Shown here: positions 50,565 through 59,906 of the stretch, piece after piece | Numbering within the stretch: position 1 is the stretch's first letter | Layout: every line of letters starts with the position of its first letter | Source of the DNA: Ruminococcaceae bacterium UBA2857 | Lineage (GTDB): Bacteria > Bacillota > Clostridia > Oscillospirales > Acutalibacteraceae | Assembly (NCBI GenBank): GCA_002350705.1 | Contig: DEFH01000057.1 | Location: 10,758 to 74,757 of the forward strand | Length of the DNA stretch: 64,000 nt | Direction of reading: 5' to 3' | Position numbers and translations under genes: made by a program | Notes under the pieces: model-generated | The model's database searches: none | The model's input: the letters and a program-made list of their open reading frames with translations, nothing else | What the model was told of the DNA's origin: nothing

Positions 50565-51818
50565 TCACTGTTCCGCTTTGATATGATAAAGGCTGCTTTT
50601 TCCCAGAACATACAAGCTGCTGTCATCGGCAAACCGCAGTTTTCGGGCATCTGTTGCCAATGGCACAGTTACCAGCTTTTTCCCTTTCATATTATAAATC
50701 ACTGCCTCACCCGATGCCAGTACTGCTATTCTTTCGTTACGGAAATCTGCCGATGTTACTTGGCTGTTTGTCTGAATTTCCGCCTGTTGTTTGCCGCTGT
50801 CATCTATCATCAGCACGTTACATTCCTTGCCGTCCGGTGTCGTTGAAAGAGAAAGCATCATTCCCTTTTGTCTGTTCAGGGTATAGGACATCAGAAATTT
50901 GGAATGATAACTGATATCTTTTTTGGTTCCGTCAAGAACGTTGATATAAAAAGCTGATTTATCTGCTACTGCTACCGCATTGCCGTTATCCAGATATTTT
51001 ACGTCATAAATATACATATCATCAAATTCATATCTCTGCATATAGTTACTCTGTGAGAAATCAATCACATACAGCACTGACAGCAGATTGCCGTTTTTCG
51101 CTGACAAGCCTGAGACTACTGCTCTTGTTCCCTCCCGATTCAGTGATACTTTATTGACATAATAATCTGCAAAGGAATACGTATACATTTCCAGATCATC
51201 TTTTCTGTATACTGTCAGCTTGCCAAGATAATTCTCACTTTCCGTCAGTATACAATAAATTCCTTTCGGACAAACGTCTGCACAGAATATTTTGTCTTTT
51301 GTCAGATCTGTTTTTACCACACTGTTTCGGTTGATGACGGTATACCCTGTCGCTCCCGCATTATATACCACAGAATATTCCGAATTCACATTCAGCATCG
51401 GATTGGCAAACGCATGGTTTACTTCCTGATACTTGCCTGCATTCGTATTCAGCACCACAATCGACGTATCACTGCAATACACCGGCACACCATCCATCAA
51501 TTCAAAATTCTCCGTATCCACATCCGCTCCCGAAAAGCTTGCCGGATAACCTTCTCCCTCCGACTTTCCCAACAGGTCATACTCAAACCAATGCGAAATA
51601 TTATCCGGTGTCAGCTTGTCAATATTTGTCAGTGCCATTACCACAATTACCGAAATAAACAACAGCAAGAATACTTTCAAAAACTTTTTCGTTACGTTTG
51701 TCGGCAACGGTTCATCATCTTTGATATCATCCAGCGGCACATCTTCATAGCTGATATACTGCCTTTGTTCGCTTCCTTTCGAGGCTCTGTCCTTATAATG
51801 CCTCTTGCCTATTTTCAT
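50565..51818 (-). CDS. DUF5711-like membrane-anchored beta-propeller protein
   Basis: A 417-residue protein with a cytoplasmic N-terminus, one transmembrane segment (about 47-65, VFLLLFISVIVVMAL) and a large extracytoplasmic domain of repeated beta-strand blocks resembling a propeller (DUF5711 type). No catalytic motif is visible. It is the last gene of the ecf/truA operon, starting 19 bp after truA. Its function is unknown. Confidence 0.65.
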   Translation of the reverse strand: MKIGKRHYKDRASKGSEQRQYISYEDVPLDDIKDDEPLPTNVTKKFLKVFLLLFISVIVVMALTNIDKLTPDNISHWFEYDLLGKSEGEGYPASFSGADVDTENFELMDGVPVYCSDTSIVVLNTNAGKYQEVNHAFANPMLNVNSEYSVVYNAGATGYTVINRNSVVKTDLTKDKIFCADVCPKGIYCILTESENYLGKLTVYRKDDLEMYTYSFADYYVNKVSLNREGTRAVVSGLSAKNGNLLSVLYVIDFSQSNYMQRYEFDDMYIYDVKYLDNGNAVAVADKSAFYINVLDGTKKDISYHSKFLMSYTLNRQKGMMLSLSTTPDGKECNVLMIDDSGKQQAEIQTNSQVTSADFRNERIAVLASGEAVIYNMKGKKLVTVPLATDARKLRFADDSSLYVLGKSSLYHIKAEQ

Positions 51819-51837
51819 AGTTCTTCCCTTTCCTCCG

Positions 51838-52578
51838 TCAATAAATCACTCTGTTCAGATACAGTCCGTCAGGCGGTACTGTTACTCCTGCTTGGGTACG
51901 GTCACACGCATTTATGATCTGCGGTATATTGTCAGCCTGTATCTTCCCCTGCGACACTCCCATCAGGGTTCCCACAATGATTCTGACCATATTATACAAA
52001 AATCCGTCTGCCTGTACTCTCACCGTTACCATCCCACCGTCCCGACATACTTCCAGACGGGCAACGGTACGGTGAAAATCTCCCTTTTCCCTATGGTTAT
52101 CCACCGTACAAAATGACGTGAAATCATGCCTGCCAATCAGATATTGACACGCTTCATTCATCTTGTCAATATCCAAACCATACCAGTAATGCAATGCATA
52201 TCCATCTAAAAAAGGTTCTCGGATAGGGTGATTCCATATCTTATAAATATATTCCTTGCCTTTGCAGGAATACCTTGCATGAAAATCTTCCGGCACTTCT
52301 TTCGCATCCGCCACCGCAATACTTTTCGGCAGACGGCTGTTCAGTGCCGGCACCAGTCTCTCACACGGTATGCGGTGCTCTGTATGAAAATTCAGGCAAT
52401 ACATATTCGCATGGACTCCCGCATCTGTACGGCTGCATCCCTTGATATCCGGCAGATTTCCCAGAATACTCTGCAAGCCGTTTTGAAACGTCTCCTGAAC
52501 GGTCACCGCATTATTCTGCACCTGCCATCCATGATAATGCTTTCCGTCATACTTTATCGTTACAAGAATATTTCTCAT
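51838..52578 (-). CDS. truA: tRNA pseudouridine synthase A
   Basis: A 246-residue enzyme forming pseudouridine at positions 38-40 of the tRNA anticodon arm. The catalytic Asp52 is in GCSRTDAGVHA. It overlaps the ecfT stop by ATGA. Length is normal. Confidence 0.96.
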   Translation of the reverse strand: MRNILVTIKYDGKHYHGWQVQNNAVTVQETFQNGLQSILGNLPDIKGCSRTDAGVHANMYCLNFHTEHRIPCERLVPALNSRLPKSIAVADAKEVPEDFHARYSCKGKEYIYKIWNHPIREPFLDGYALHYWYGLDIDKMNEACQYLIGRHDFTSFCTVDNHREKGDFHRTVARLEVCRDGGMVTVRVQADGFLYNMVRIIVGTLMGVSQGKIQADNIPQIINACDRTQAGVTVPPDGLYLNRVIY

Positions 52579-53390
52579 CTTATCACCGAACTGAAATAAA
52601 TATTACACAATATCACGCCTGCAAACACGATCAGCGAAAAAATCAGTCCCAACAGGTCAATCACTGAAAAATGAAGCTGTTTCATGCGTGTTCTGCCTTT
52701 GCCGCCATTATAACAGCGGCATTCCATTGCCATTGCCAGATCGTTGGCTCTTCGGAACGACGACACAAACAACGGTATCAACACCGGTATCAATGCTTTG
52801 ATTCTCTTAATGATTCCGCCGCTTTCCATATCGGCTCCACGGGCTTTCTGGGCATTCATGATTTTATCGGTCTCTTCCAGCAGCACCGGAATAAACCGCA
52901 GGGCTATTGTCATCATCATGGCAATTTCATGCACCTTTACATGAAAAAATGTCAGCGGTTTCATTAATCTTTCCATTGCGTCCGTTAAGTCCGACGGGGA
53001 TGTGGTAAATGTCAACACCGAACTGATCAACACCAGTGTCGCAATTCTGATCGTCACAAATATCGCATTATGAATTCCACCGTCCGTGATTTTGATAATT
53101 CCCCATTCCCACAACACATTGCCTGTGCCGTAAAAAATGTTCAGGATTCCTGTCAGTATTACCACAAACAAAATCACTTTCATACTTTTCAGATACATGG
53201 AAAAACGGATTTTTGTCATCAGCACTACCAACATGGAGGCAAGTGTCACCAGCAGCAATGCCATATAATTCTTCGCTACAAATATAAATACAATATATGC
53301 GATCAAAAACATGATTTTTGATCGGGCATCCAAACGGTGTATCAGTGAACGTCCCGGCATAAACTGTCCAAGCGTTATATCCCTTACCAT
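52575..53390 (-). CDS. ecfT: ECF transporter transmembrane subunit EcfT
   Basis: A 271-residue integral membrane subunit coupling EcfA ATPases to substrate-binding S components for vitamin and metal uptake. It starts with the typical GRSLIHRLDARSK region and carries the two coupling-helix motifs with Ala-Arg-Gly (AQKARGAD and AMECRCYNGGKGRTRM, where AMExR is preserved as AMECR). Confidence 0.93.
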   Translation of the reverse strand: MVRDITLGQFMPGRSLIHRLDARSKIMFLIAYIVFIFVAKNYMALLLVTLASMLVVLMTKIRFSMYLKSMKVILFVVILTGILNIFYGTGNVLWEWGIIKITDGGIHNAIFVTIRIATLVLISSVLTFTTSPSDLTDAMERLMKPLTFFHVKVHEIAMMMTIALRFIPVLLEETDKIMNAQKARGADMESGGIIKRIKALIPVLIPLFVSSFRRANDLAMAMECRCYNGGKGRTRMKQLHFSVIDLLGLIFSLIVFAGVILCNIYFSSVIR

Positions 53391-53393
53391 TTG

Positions 53394-54254
53394 TCACACC
53401 CCCTCATTTCCCAGATGATTCACGATTTCATTGAATGCCTGCTCTACTGTCAATATATTCTGACTGATTAAAATCCCGCTCTCTTTCAGCAACAGCATGA
53501 TTTTTGTTACCTGCGGCACCTGCAAGCCTAATTCTTCCAATTCTCTGCCTTGTGAAAAAACATTCTCCGGTGTGTCAAACATATACTTTTCCCCATGACT
53601 CATGACCAGTATCCTGTCGGCTACTCTTGCAATATCTTCCATACTGTGCGATACCAATATCACCGTGTTTTTTCTCGTATCATGGTAGTCCTGTATCTGC
53701 GACAACAGGGCATCTCTGCCCAACGGATCCAAGCCCGCTGTCGGCTCGTCCAATATCAGCACTTCCGGATCCATGGCAATGACTCCTGCGATGGCTGCAC
53801 GTCTTTTTTCTCCGCCCGACAGGTCAAACGGCGACTTCTCCAGAAGCTCTTCTTTCAAGCCTGCAAATTCCGCCGCTTTCCGTACCTTTTCATCAATTTC
53901 TTCTTCACTCAGCCCCATATTCTTCGGTCCATATGAAATATCTTTATACACCGTTTCATCAAACAACTGATACTCCGGATACTGAAACACCATTCCCACT
54001 TTAAACCGCACATTCCGGATTTTCTTCGGTTCTTCCCAAATATCTTTATCATTCAGATAAATTTTTCCTTCCGTCGGCTTTAACAATCCGTTCAAAAGCT
54101 GTACCAATGTAGATTTTCCGGAACCTGTATGTCCGATAATTCCTATAAACTCGCCTTTCTCTATCTCAAAGCTGACATCCGAAAGGGCTGTCTTTTCAAA
54201 AGAAGTGCCTGTTCCATACACAAACCGCAAATTCTCTGCTTTTATGACCGCCAT
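53394..54254 (-). CDS. ecfA2: ECF transporter ATPase EcfA2
   Basis: A 286-residue ABC ATPase of the energy-coupling factor module. Walker A GHTGSGKST is near residue 36, signature LSGGEKRR near residue 144, Walker B VLILDEPTAGLD. It starts directly after ecfA1. Confidence 0.94.
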   Translation of the reverse strand: MAVIKAENLRFVYGTGTSFEKTALSDVSFEIEKGEFIGIIGHTGSGKSTLVQLLNGLLKPTEGKIYLNDKDIWEEPKKIRNVRFKVGMVFQYPEYQLFDETVYKDISYGPKNMGLSEEEIDEKVRKAAEFAGLKEELLEKSPFDLSGGEKRRAAIAGVIAMDPEVLILDEPTAGLDPLGRDALLSQIQDYHDTRKNTVILVSHSMEDIARVADRILVMSHGEKYMFDTPENVFSQGRELEELGLQVPQVTKIMLLLKESGILISQNILTVEQAFNEIVNHLGNEGV

Positions 54255-55100
54255 TTATCCCGCACTCCCTTTCAACAGCTTTATCAGTGCCTTGGCACAC
54301 TCTTCCTCATTCAGCACACATTCCGGCACTTCATATCCGCACCCTTTCAGACGATAACACAGTTCCGTTGCCTGCGGCACATCAAGACGATGTTTCTTTA
54401 ACATCTCCACTTGGGCAAATACCTCTCTCGGTGTACCGTCTGTCAGCACTTTTCCCGAATCCATCATAATCACCCTATCTGCCAGAACCGCTTCTTCCAT
54501 ATAGTGTGTAATCAGAATAATGGTTATTCCACGCTCTTGATTGAGTTTCCGAACCGTCGAAATAACTTCCTGTCTGCCCTGCGGATCAAGCATCGCTGTC
54601 GGCTCATCCAATACGATACATTCCGGCTCCATTGCGATGATTCCCGCAATGGCTACTCTCTGTTTCTGACCGCCTGACAGCTTATCAGGTGAATGTGTCC
54701 TGTAATCGTACATATCTACTGCTTTCAAAGCCTCGTCTACTCTCTGACGAATCTCCTGGGGCGGTACTCCCAGATTTTCACACCCGAATGCCACATCTTC
54801 CTCTACAATTCCCGCTACTATCTGATTATCGGGATTCTGAAGCACAAGTCCCACTTTCTTCCGTATCTCAAACAGCCAATCATCATCTTTGGTATTCATG
54901 CCGTCAACAATAACATCCCCTGTGGTGGGTAAATATATAGAATTGAAATGCTTGGCAAGCGTAGATTTTCCCGAACCGTTATGTCCCACTATCGCAACAA
55001 ACTCACCGTCTTTTATTGTCATATTGACACCGTTGAGGGCAAATTGCTTTTCTTCCTCTATGCCGTCATACTGAAAGTATACGTCTTTTACTTCTATCAT
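54255..55100 (-). CDS. ecfA1: ECF transporter ATPase EcfA1
   Basis: A 281-residue ABC ATPase, partner of EcfA2. Walker A GHNGSGKST, signature LSGGQKQR, Walker B CIVLDEPTAMLD. It follows the methyltransferase gene by three bases. Confidence 0.94.
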   Translation of the reverse strand: MIEVKDVYFQYDGIEEEKQFALNGVNMTIKDGEFVAIVGHNGSGKSTLAKHFNSIYLPTTGDVIVDGMNTKDDDWLFEIRKKVGLVLQNPDNQIVAGIVEEDVAFGCENLGVPPQEIRQRVDEALKAVDMYDYRTHSPDKLSGGQKQRVAIAGIIAMEPECIVLDEPTAMLDPQGRQEVISTVRKLNQERGITIILITHYMEEAVLADRVIMMDSGKVLTDGTPREVFAQVEMLKKHRLDVPQATELCYRLKGCGYEVPECVLNEEECAKALIKLLKGSAG

Positions 55101-55103
55101 ACC

Positions 55104-55973
55104 TTATCTCCATAAACTCTGCCAGATTGCCGTACTTCCGCACGGCAATGTCAGACCGCTTTCCGTTACGTGCAAACCTATCTCCGAACTTGTCACCATT
55201 CCTCCGAATCTGCTTTTCAGCATCACTCCCAAAAGATACTCCATGACTGACGGCGACAATCCCGTTGTATACGAATTCAATATGAAAAATTCCGCATTGT
55301 CCGACAGTATCGGCAAGCATAATTCCACCAATGAAAACAACTGTTCTTCCAGTTTCCAAACTTCTCCGTTAGGTCCTCTGCCATAAGACGGAGGATCCAT
55401 GATAATGCCGTCGTATTTGTTTCCCCTGCGGTATTCCCTCTGTACAAATTTCACGCAATCATCCACTAACCATCTCACAGGTTTATCCTGCAAGCCGCTT
55501 GAAACAGCGTTTTCCTTTGCCCACTGCACCATACCCTTTGAAGCGTCAACGTGACATACACTTGCACCTGCATTCAAGCAAGCCAATGTTGCCGCACCTG
55601 TATATGCAAACATATTCAGGATTTTAAGCGGTCTGCCTACATTCTTTATTTTTTCGTCAACATAATCCCAGTTGACAGCCTGTTCGGGAAATACTCCCGT
55701 ATGTTTAAAGCCCATAGGCTTTATATTAAAAGTCAGGTCATTATATTTGATACTCCACTGTGACGGTACTTTTTTGTAATACTGCCATGCTCCGCCGCCG
55801 CTTGACGAACGCATATATCTTGCATGAGCCTTATTCCAAAGCGGATTTTTTTTGGGTGTGTTCCAGATAATCTGCGGATCGGGGCGGATCAGCACAATAT
55901 CTCCCCACCGTTCCAGACGTTCCCCGTCCGAGCAGTCTATCAATTCATAATCTTTCCATTGTGCCTCTCTCAT
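55104..55973 (-). CDS. Class I SAM-dependent methyltransferase (RlmI/COG1092-like)
   Basis: A 289-residue Rossmann methyltransferase. SAM-binding is seen as ILNMFAYTGAATLACL with an acidic residue in CHVDASKG, and the DPPSYGRG motif (NPPF/DPPS-type) suggests transfer to a base of RNA. The start MREAQWK has GGGAGG upstream. The target is unknown. It lies between DUF1963 and ecfA1. Confidence 0.8.
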   Translation of the reverse strand: MREAQWKDYELIDCSDGERLERWGDIVLIRPDPQIIWNTPKKNPLWNKAHARYMRSSSGGGAWQYYKKVPSQWSIKYNDLTFNIKPMGFKHTGVFPEQAVNWDYVDEKIKNVGRPLKILNMFAYTGAATLACLNAGASVCHVDASKGMVQWAKENAVSSGLQDKPVRWLVDDCVKFVQREYRRGNKYDGIIMDPPSYGRGPNGEVWKLEEQLFSLVELCLPILSDNAEFFILNSYTTGLSPSVMEYLLGVMLKSRFGGMVTSSEIGLHVTESGLTLPCGSTAIWQSLWR

Positions 55974-55997
55974 TCCATTTCCTCCCATTTCATTTCA

Positions 55998-56738
55998 TCA
56001 ACCGCAAGCCCAATCGTAATATACGTTTGAAAAATCTCTTTTCAATAAATCTTCCCTTGCAATCATAAACTGACAGTTTCCGGCATCACCAAACATAATT
56101 CCGCAACTGTTTTCGCCATCATCTGTATCTATCTGCAAAAGCAAAATTTCTGCTGTTCCGTCTTCATAAAATTCAGGCGGAAACTGTATAAAACACGGAT
56201 AACCGCCCATTTTACTGCCTAATGCACCGCAGAAATCCCAAAGAGCTTCTTCTTCCTCCTCGCCGTCGGCAAGTGCAAGTATCTCATCAAAGCCGTTGCA
56301 GTCACTGCCAATCATTTCCTGCTTCTGCGTGAAAACAGCCCTGCCGCTTTTCTCAAAAGGCGGATATTCATTCGTACTTTCAAAGGGATTTTCTTTTAAA
56401 AGAACATTTTCATCTTTGATATATTCTTCTATGTAAATCACTTTGCAAGGATCTTCCAATCCGTAAACATCGTCATCAACAACATAAAACTGCAATATGC
56501 CCTTTGTCGGAAAATCCTCCAGCGGCGGCATTTCTTCCAGATTTATCTGTGCCATGAAAAACATCGGATTGCCGTTTTCATCTTTCGGATAATCTTCCGC
56601 TTTCTCCAAGTACGGACAGCCGCCTATTTTACTCTCCCAAGGCTTTGTTTCACAAGGCACAAACTTTATTTCATTACACGGTTTATATGTACTCTCTAAT
56701 TTTTCTCTGAATTTTTCAAGCTCTTTCGGAAATTCCAT
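55998..56738 (-). CDS. DUF1963 (YwqG) family protein
   Basis: A 246-residue soluble protein. The family patterns SKIGGCPYL and MAQINLEE are present, as is the second repeat GSKMGGYPCFIQ near residue 180. Function is unknown. GAGGTG precedes the ATG; a longer version is not supported. It is the first gene of a seven-gene operon. Confidence 0.85.
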   Translation of the reverse strand: MEFPKELEKFREKLESTYKPCNEIKFVPCETKPWESKIGGCPYLEKAEDYPKDENGNPMFFMAQINLEEMPPLEDFPTKGILQFYVVDDDVYGLEDPCKVIYIEEYIKDENVLLKENPFESTNEYPPFEKSGRAVFTQKQEMIGSDCNGFDEILALADGEEEEEALWDFCGALGSKMGGYPCFIQFPPEFYEDGTAEILLLQIDTDDGENSCGIMFGDAGNCQFMIAREDLLKRDFSNVYYDWACG

Positions 56739-56778
56739 AAAAACACCTCTGTTTCTGAATTGTAAAAAACTAACTATC

Positions 56779-56807
56779 ATTATAAAATTTTCTCATACCA
56801 TTGTCAA
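56779..56807 (-). promoter_or_regulatory. Promoter of the DUF1963-ecf-truA operon, perfect consensus
   Basis: Minus-strand TTGACA (56802-56807), 17-bp spacer, TATAAT (56779-56784). Confidence 0.85.
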
Positions 56808-56826
56808 CTGTTTTTCAAAATCAAAA

Positions 56827-56860
56827 ACAGAACAGAATGTTTCTCTCCACTCTGTTCTGT
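56827..56860 (-). terminator. ilvD terminator
   Basis: ACAGAACAGA stem and its complement, followed on the minus strand by TTTTTG. Confidence 0.8.
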
Positions 56861-56869
56861 CAGTCAAAT

Positions 56870-58534
56870 TTATTTTACTTTCAGAATCGCACCTTTATCG
56901 GCGGATGTTACCAGTGACGCATATCTTGCCAGATAACCTGTTTTGATTTTCGGTTCATTCGGTGTCCAGCCTACACGTCTTGCCGCAAACTCTTCATCAC
57001 TTACCTTGACATTAATCGTATTGGCATTGATATCAATCTCGATGATATCACCGTCTTTGACCAAGCCGATTGGGCCGCCTGCCGCTGCTTCCGGTGAAAC
57101 GTGTCCGATAGACGCTCCTCTGGTTGCTCCCGAGAAACGTCCGTCTGTAATCAATGCAACGGTGCTTCCCAGACCTCTGCCCATGATGGCGGATGTCGGA
57201 TTCAGCATTTCACGCATACCCGGTCCGCCTTTCGGTCCCTCGTAACGAATAACGATAACATCACCTTCTACGATTTTTCCTCCGTTAATCGCTGCCATTG
57301 CTTCTTCTTCACTGTCAAATACCTTTGCAGGTCCGGAATGTTTCAGCATTTCGGGGGCAACTGCCGAACGCTTGACCACACAGCCGTCCGGAGCAAGGTT
57401 TCCTCTTAATACCGCAATACCGCCTGTTGTACTGTACGGATTTTCAACAGGTCTGATAATATCCGGATTTTTATTGACAACGCCTGCAATATTCTCTGCA
57501 ATCGTCTTGCCTGTTACCGTGATCAGGTCTGTCTTCAGCAAGCCAAGCTTATTGATCTCATTCATAACGGCATAAATGCCGCCTGCTTCGTTCAGGTCTT
57601 CCATATAAGTACGTCCTGCCGGTGCAAGGTGACACAGGTTCGGTGTATGGGAGCTTATCTCATTGGCTATATCCAGATTCAATTCTATGCCACATTCATG
57701 TGCGATTGCCGGCAAATGCAGCATACTGTTGGTACTGCATCCCAGTGCCATATCCATTGTCAGAGCGTTTCTGAAAGCGTCTTCTGTCATAATGTCACGG
57801 GGCTTGATATCTTTTTCAAGCAATTCCATAATTTTCATGCCTGCGTGTTTGGCAAGCTGGATTCTGTCGGAATATACTGCCGGAATCGTTCCGTTTCCTC
57901 TCAGTGCCATGCCCAGTACTTCTGTCAGGCAGTTCATGGAATTGGCTGTATACATTCCCGAACAGGAACCGCAGCTCGGACAGGCTTTATTTTCATATTC
58001 ATGCAGTTCTTCTGCGGTGATTTTGCCCGAATTATAAGAGCCTACCGCCTCAAACATACTGGAAAGGCTTGTTTTATGCCCCTGCACACGGCCTGCCAGC
58101 ATCGGTCCGCCGCTGACAAAAATGGTCGGTATGTTCAGTCTTGCCGCTGCCATCAGCAAACCGGGGACGTTCTTATCGCAGTTCGGTATCATCACTAATG
58201 CGTCAAATGCGTGAGCCAGTGCCATTGCTTCTGTGGAATCTGCTATCAGATCACGGGTGACAAGAGAATATTTCATTCCCTGATGTCCCATTGCGATACC
58301 GTCACATACCGCTATTGCCGGAAATACAACAGGGTTTCCTCCTGCCATCGCTACACCTGTTTTGACTGCCTGTGTGATTTTATCAATGTTCATGTGACCG
58401 GGAACAATCTCGTTATAAGAACTGACAATACCTATCATCGGTTTTGCAATTTCCTCGTCCGTCATGCCCAGTGCATGAAGCAGTGATCTCTGCGGAGCAC
58501 ACTGCACTCCTTTTTTCATATTATCGCTTTTCAT
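56870..58534 (-). CDS. ilvD: Dihydroxy-acid dehydratase
   Basis: A 554-residue iron-sulfur enzyme forming the 2-keto acids of valine and isoleucine. Cluster/active-site motifs CDKNVPGLLMA and ACPSCGSCSGMYTANSMN are present, as is the C-terminal GRFSGATRG. Length is normal. It stands alone here, with no other ilv genes adjacent. It has a tandem promoter. Confidence 0.96.
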   Translation of the reverse strand: MKSDNMKKGVQCAPQRSLLHALGMTDEEIAKPMIGIVSSYNEIVPGHMNIDKITQAVKTGVAMAGGNPVVFPAIAVCDGIAMGHQGMKYSLVTRDLIADSTEAMALAHAFDALVMIPNCDKNVPGLLMAAARLNIPTIFVSGGPMLAGRVQGHKTSLSSMFEAVGSYNSGKITAEELHEYENKACPSCGSCSGMYTANSMNCLTEVLGMALRGNGTIPAVYSDRIQLAKHAGMKIMELLEKDIKPRDIMTEDAFRNALTMDMALGCSTNSMLHLPAIAHECGIELNLDIANEISSHTPNLCHLAPAGRTYMEDLNEAGGIYAVMNEINKLGLLKTDLITVTGKTIAENIAGVVNKNPDIIRPVENPYSTTGGIAVLRGNLAPDGCVVKRSAVAPEMLKHSGPAKVFDSEEEAMAAINGGKIVEGDVIVIRYEGPKGGPGMREMLNPTSAIMGRGLGSTVALITDGRFSGATRGASIGHVSPEAAAGGPIGLVKDGDIIEIDINANTINVKVSDEEFAARRVGWTPNEPKIKTGYLARYASLVTSADKGAILKVK

Positions 58535-58569
58535 AAAGTTTACCTGCCTTTGATTACAAATTTCAATAC

Positions 58570-58603
58570 ATTATATTATAATTTCTTATCTTGTCAATGT
58601 CAA
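58570..58603 (-). promoter_or_regulatory. Two overlapping tandem promoters of ilvD
   Basis: Minus-strand TTGACA occurs twice in a row (58598-58603 and 58592-58597). The first pairs with TATAAT at 58575-58580 (17 bp) and the second with TATAAT at 58570-58575 (16 bp). Confidence 0.65.
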
Positions 58604-58616
58604 CCATAATTTCGTT

Positions 58617-59906
58617 TTACTGTCGGGTTTTTCTGTTCAGGAATTTTGTGCGGTATTTGGAATACACAATCGTCTGCTCTTTATAAAGTCCGTAATATCC
58701 CGACATGAAATAGCTCACTGCTACACATATCATAAAATACGGGATCCCTCCTGCTCCGAACAATTCAAAACTCAGCAATACAGATGTAATCGGACAGTTT
58801 GTCACTCCGCAAAACATCGAAATCAACCCCACTGCCGCACATACTGACGGTGAAAATCCTATCAACTGTCCGAAACAACACCCAAAAGTTGCTCCTATGA
58901 AAAAGGATGGCACGATTTCTCCTCCACGGAATCCCGCTTCTATTGTAATCGCTGTAAACACTATCTTCAATATAAAGGCGTACCATACCGCTTCACCGTT
59001 CAACGCACGGAATATCACTGTCATGCCTGTTCCGTTATAATCCCGTGAGCCTGTCAGAAATGTCAGAATCACTATCGCACTGCCTGCAATCGCTATTCTG
59101 ACATACGGATTTTTCAGGTATTTTCTGAATAAATCTCCTGTCCTGTGCATGATAATAATAAAAACAATACTCAGCATGGCACACAAAAACGATAAAACTA
59201 CGGTTTCCACCGAATTCAGTATCGTAATTTTCGGAAAGGACAGTACTTTGAAATCACTTTCGCTTACTCCGAAACCGACTGCAAAATTTACCGCTATCAG
59301 CGACGAAAACACGCATGGCACCAATGCCGCATAATACATGATTCCTATGCTGACGACCTCCAGTGAAAATAATGCCGCTGCCATCGGTGTTCCGAACACT
59401 GCCGAAAATGCCGCACTCATTCCGCAAAGCACCACAACCCTTTTATCTGCATCATCCAGTCTGAACCATCTGGCAAGCTGATTCGCAATACTTCCTCCCA
59501 ACTGCAAAGCCGCTCCCTCTCGGCCTGCCGAACCTCCGAACAAGTGTGTCAGAACCGTTGTGATAAATATCAACGGTGCCATTTTAAACGGCAACTCGCT
59601 TTTCGCATGAATCGTTGACAAAACAAGATTTGTCCCTTTGTCATTCTTGTAATTAAATACACTGTACAAAAAAATCGTTACAATGCCTGCCAGCGGCAAA
59701 AAACAGATCATATAATCATTTGCCATTCTGTACTCTGTTGCTACGTTCATACAAAAAGCAAAAAATGTACTGAACGCTCCCACAACCAACCCTGTTATTA
59801 CGGAAATCGCTGTCCATTTCAGAAATTTCACAACATGATGAATCGCCTTGTGAGAATAGGCGTGTACAAATTTTTTTGCAACCTTTTTACTTCCGTCAAT
59901 ATTCAT
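58617..59906 (-). CDS. CLC-family anion channel/antiporter, CLC-F (fluoride)-like
   Basis: A 429-residue polytopic membrane protein of the ClC family. It has GGSAGREGAALQLG (GREG filter motif) near residue 124 and GFRGGEIVPSFFIGATFG near residue 330, which resembles the GGEVTP-type motif of fluoride-exporting CLC-F proteins; the GSGIP motif of Cl-/H+ antiporters is not seen. Fluoride export is therefore the best guess. It overlaps the ligA stop by ATGA. No fluoride riboswitch precedes it, since it lies inside the ligA transcript. Confidence 0.7.
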   Translation of the reverse strand: MNIDGSKKVAKKFVHAYSHKAIHHVVKFLKWTAISVITGLVVGAFSTFFAFCMNVATEYRMANDYMICFLPLAGIVTIFLYSVFNYKNDKGTNLVLSTIHAKSELPFKMAPLIFITTVLTHLFGGSAGREGAALQLGGSIANQLARWFRLDDADKRVVVLCGMSAAFSAVFGTPMAAALFSLEVVSIGIMYYAALVPCVFSSLIAVNFAVGFGVSESDFKVLSFPKITILNSVETVVLSFLCAMLSIVFIIIMHRTGDLFRKYLKNPYVRIAIAGSAIVILTFLTGSRDYNGTGMTVIFRALNGEAVWYAFILKIVFTAITIEAGFRGGEIVPSFFIGATFGCCFGQLIGFSPSVCAAVGLISMFCGVTNCPITSVLLSFELFGAGGIPYFMICVAVSYFMSGYYGLYKEQTIVYSKYRTKFLNRKTRQ

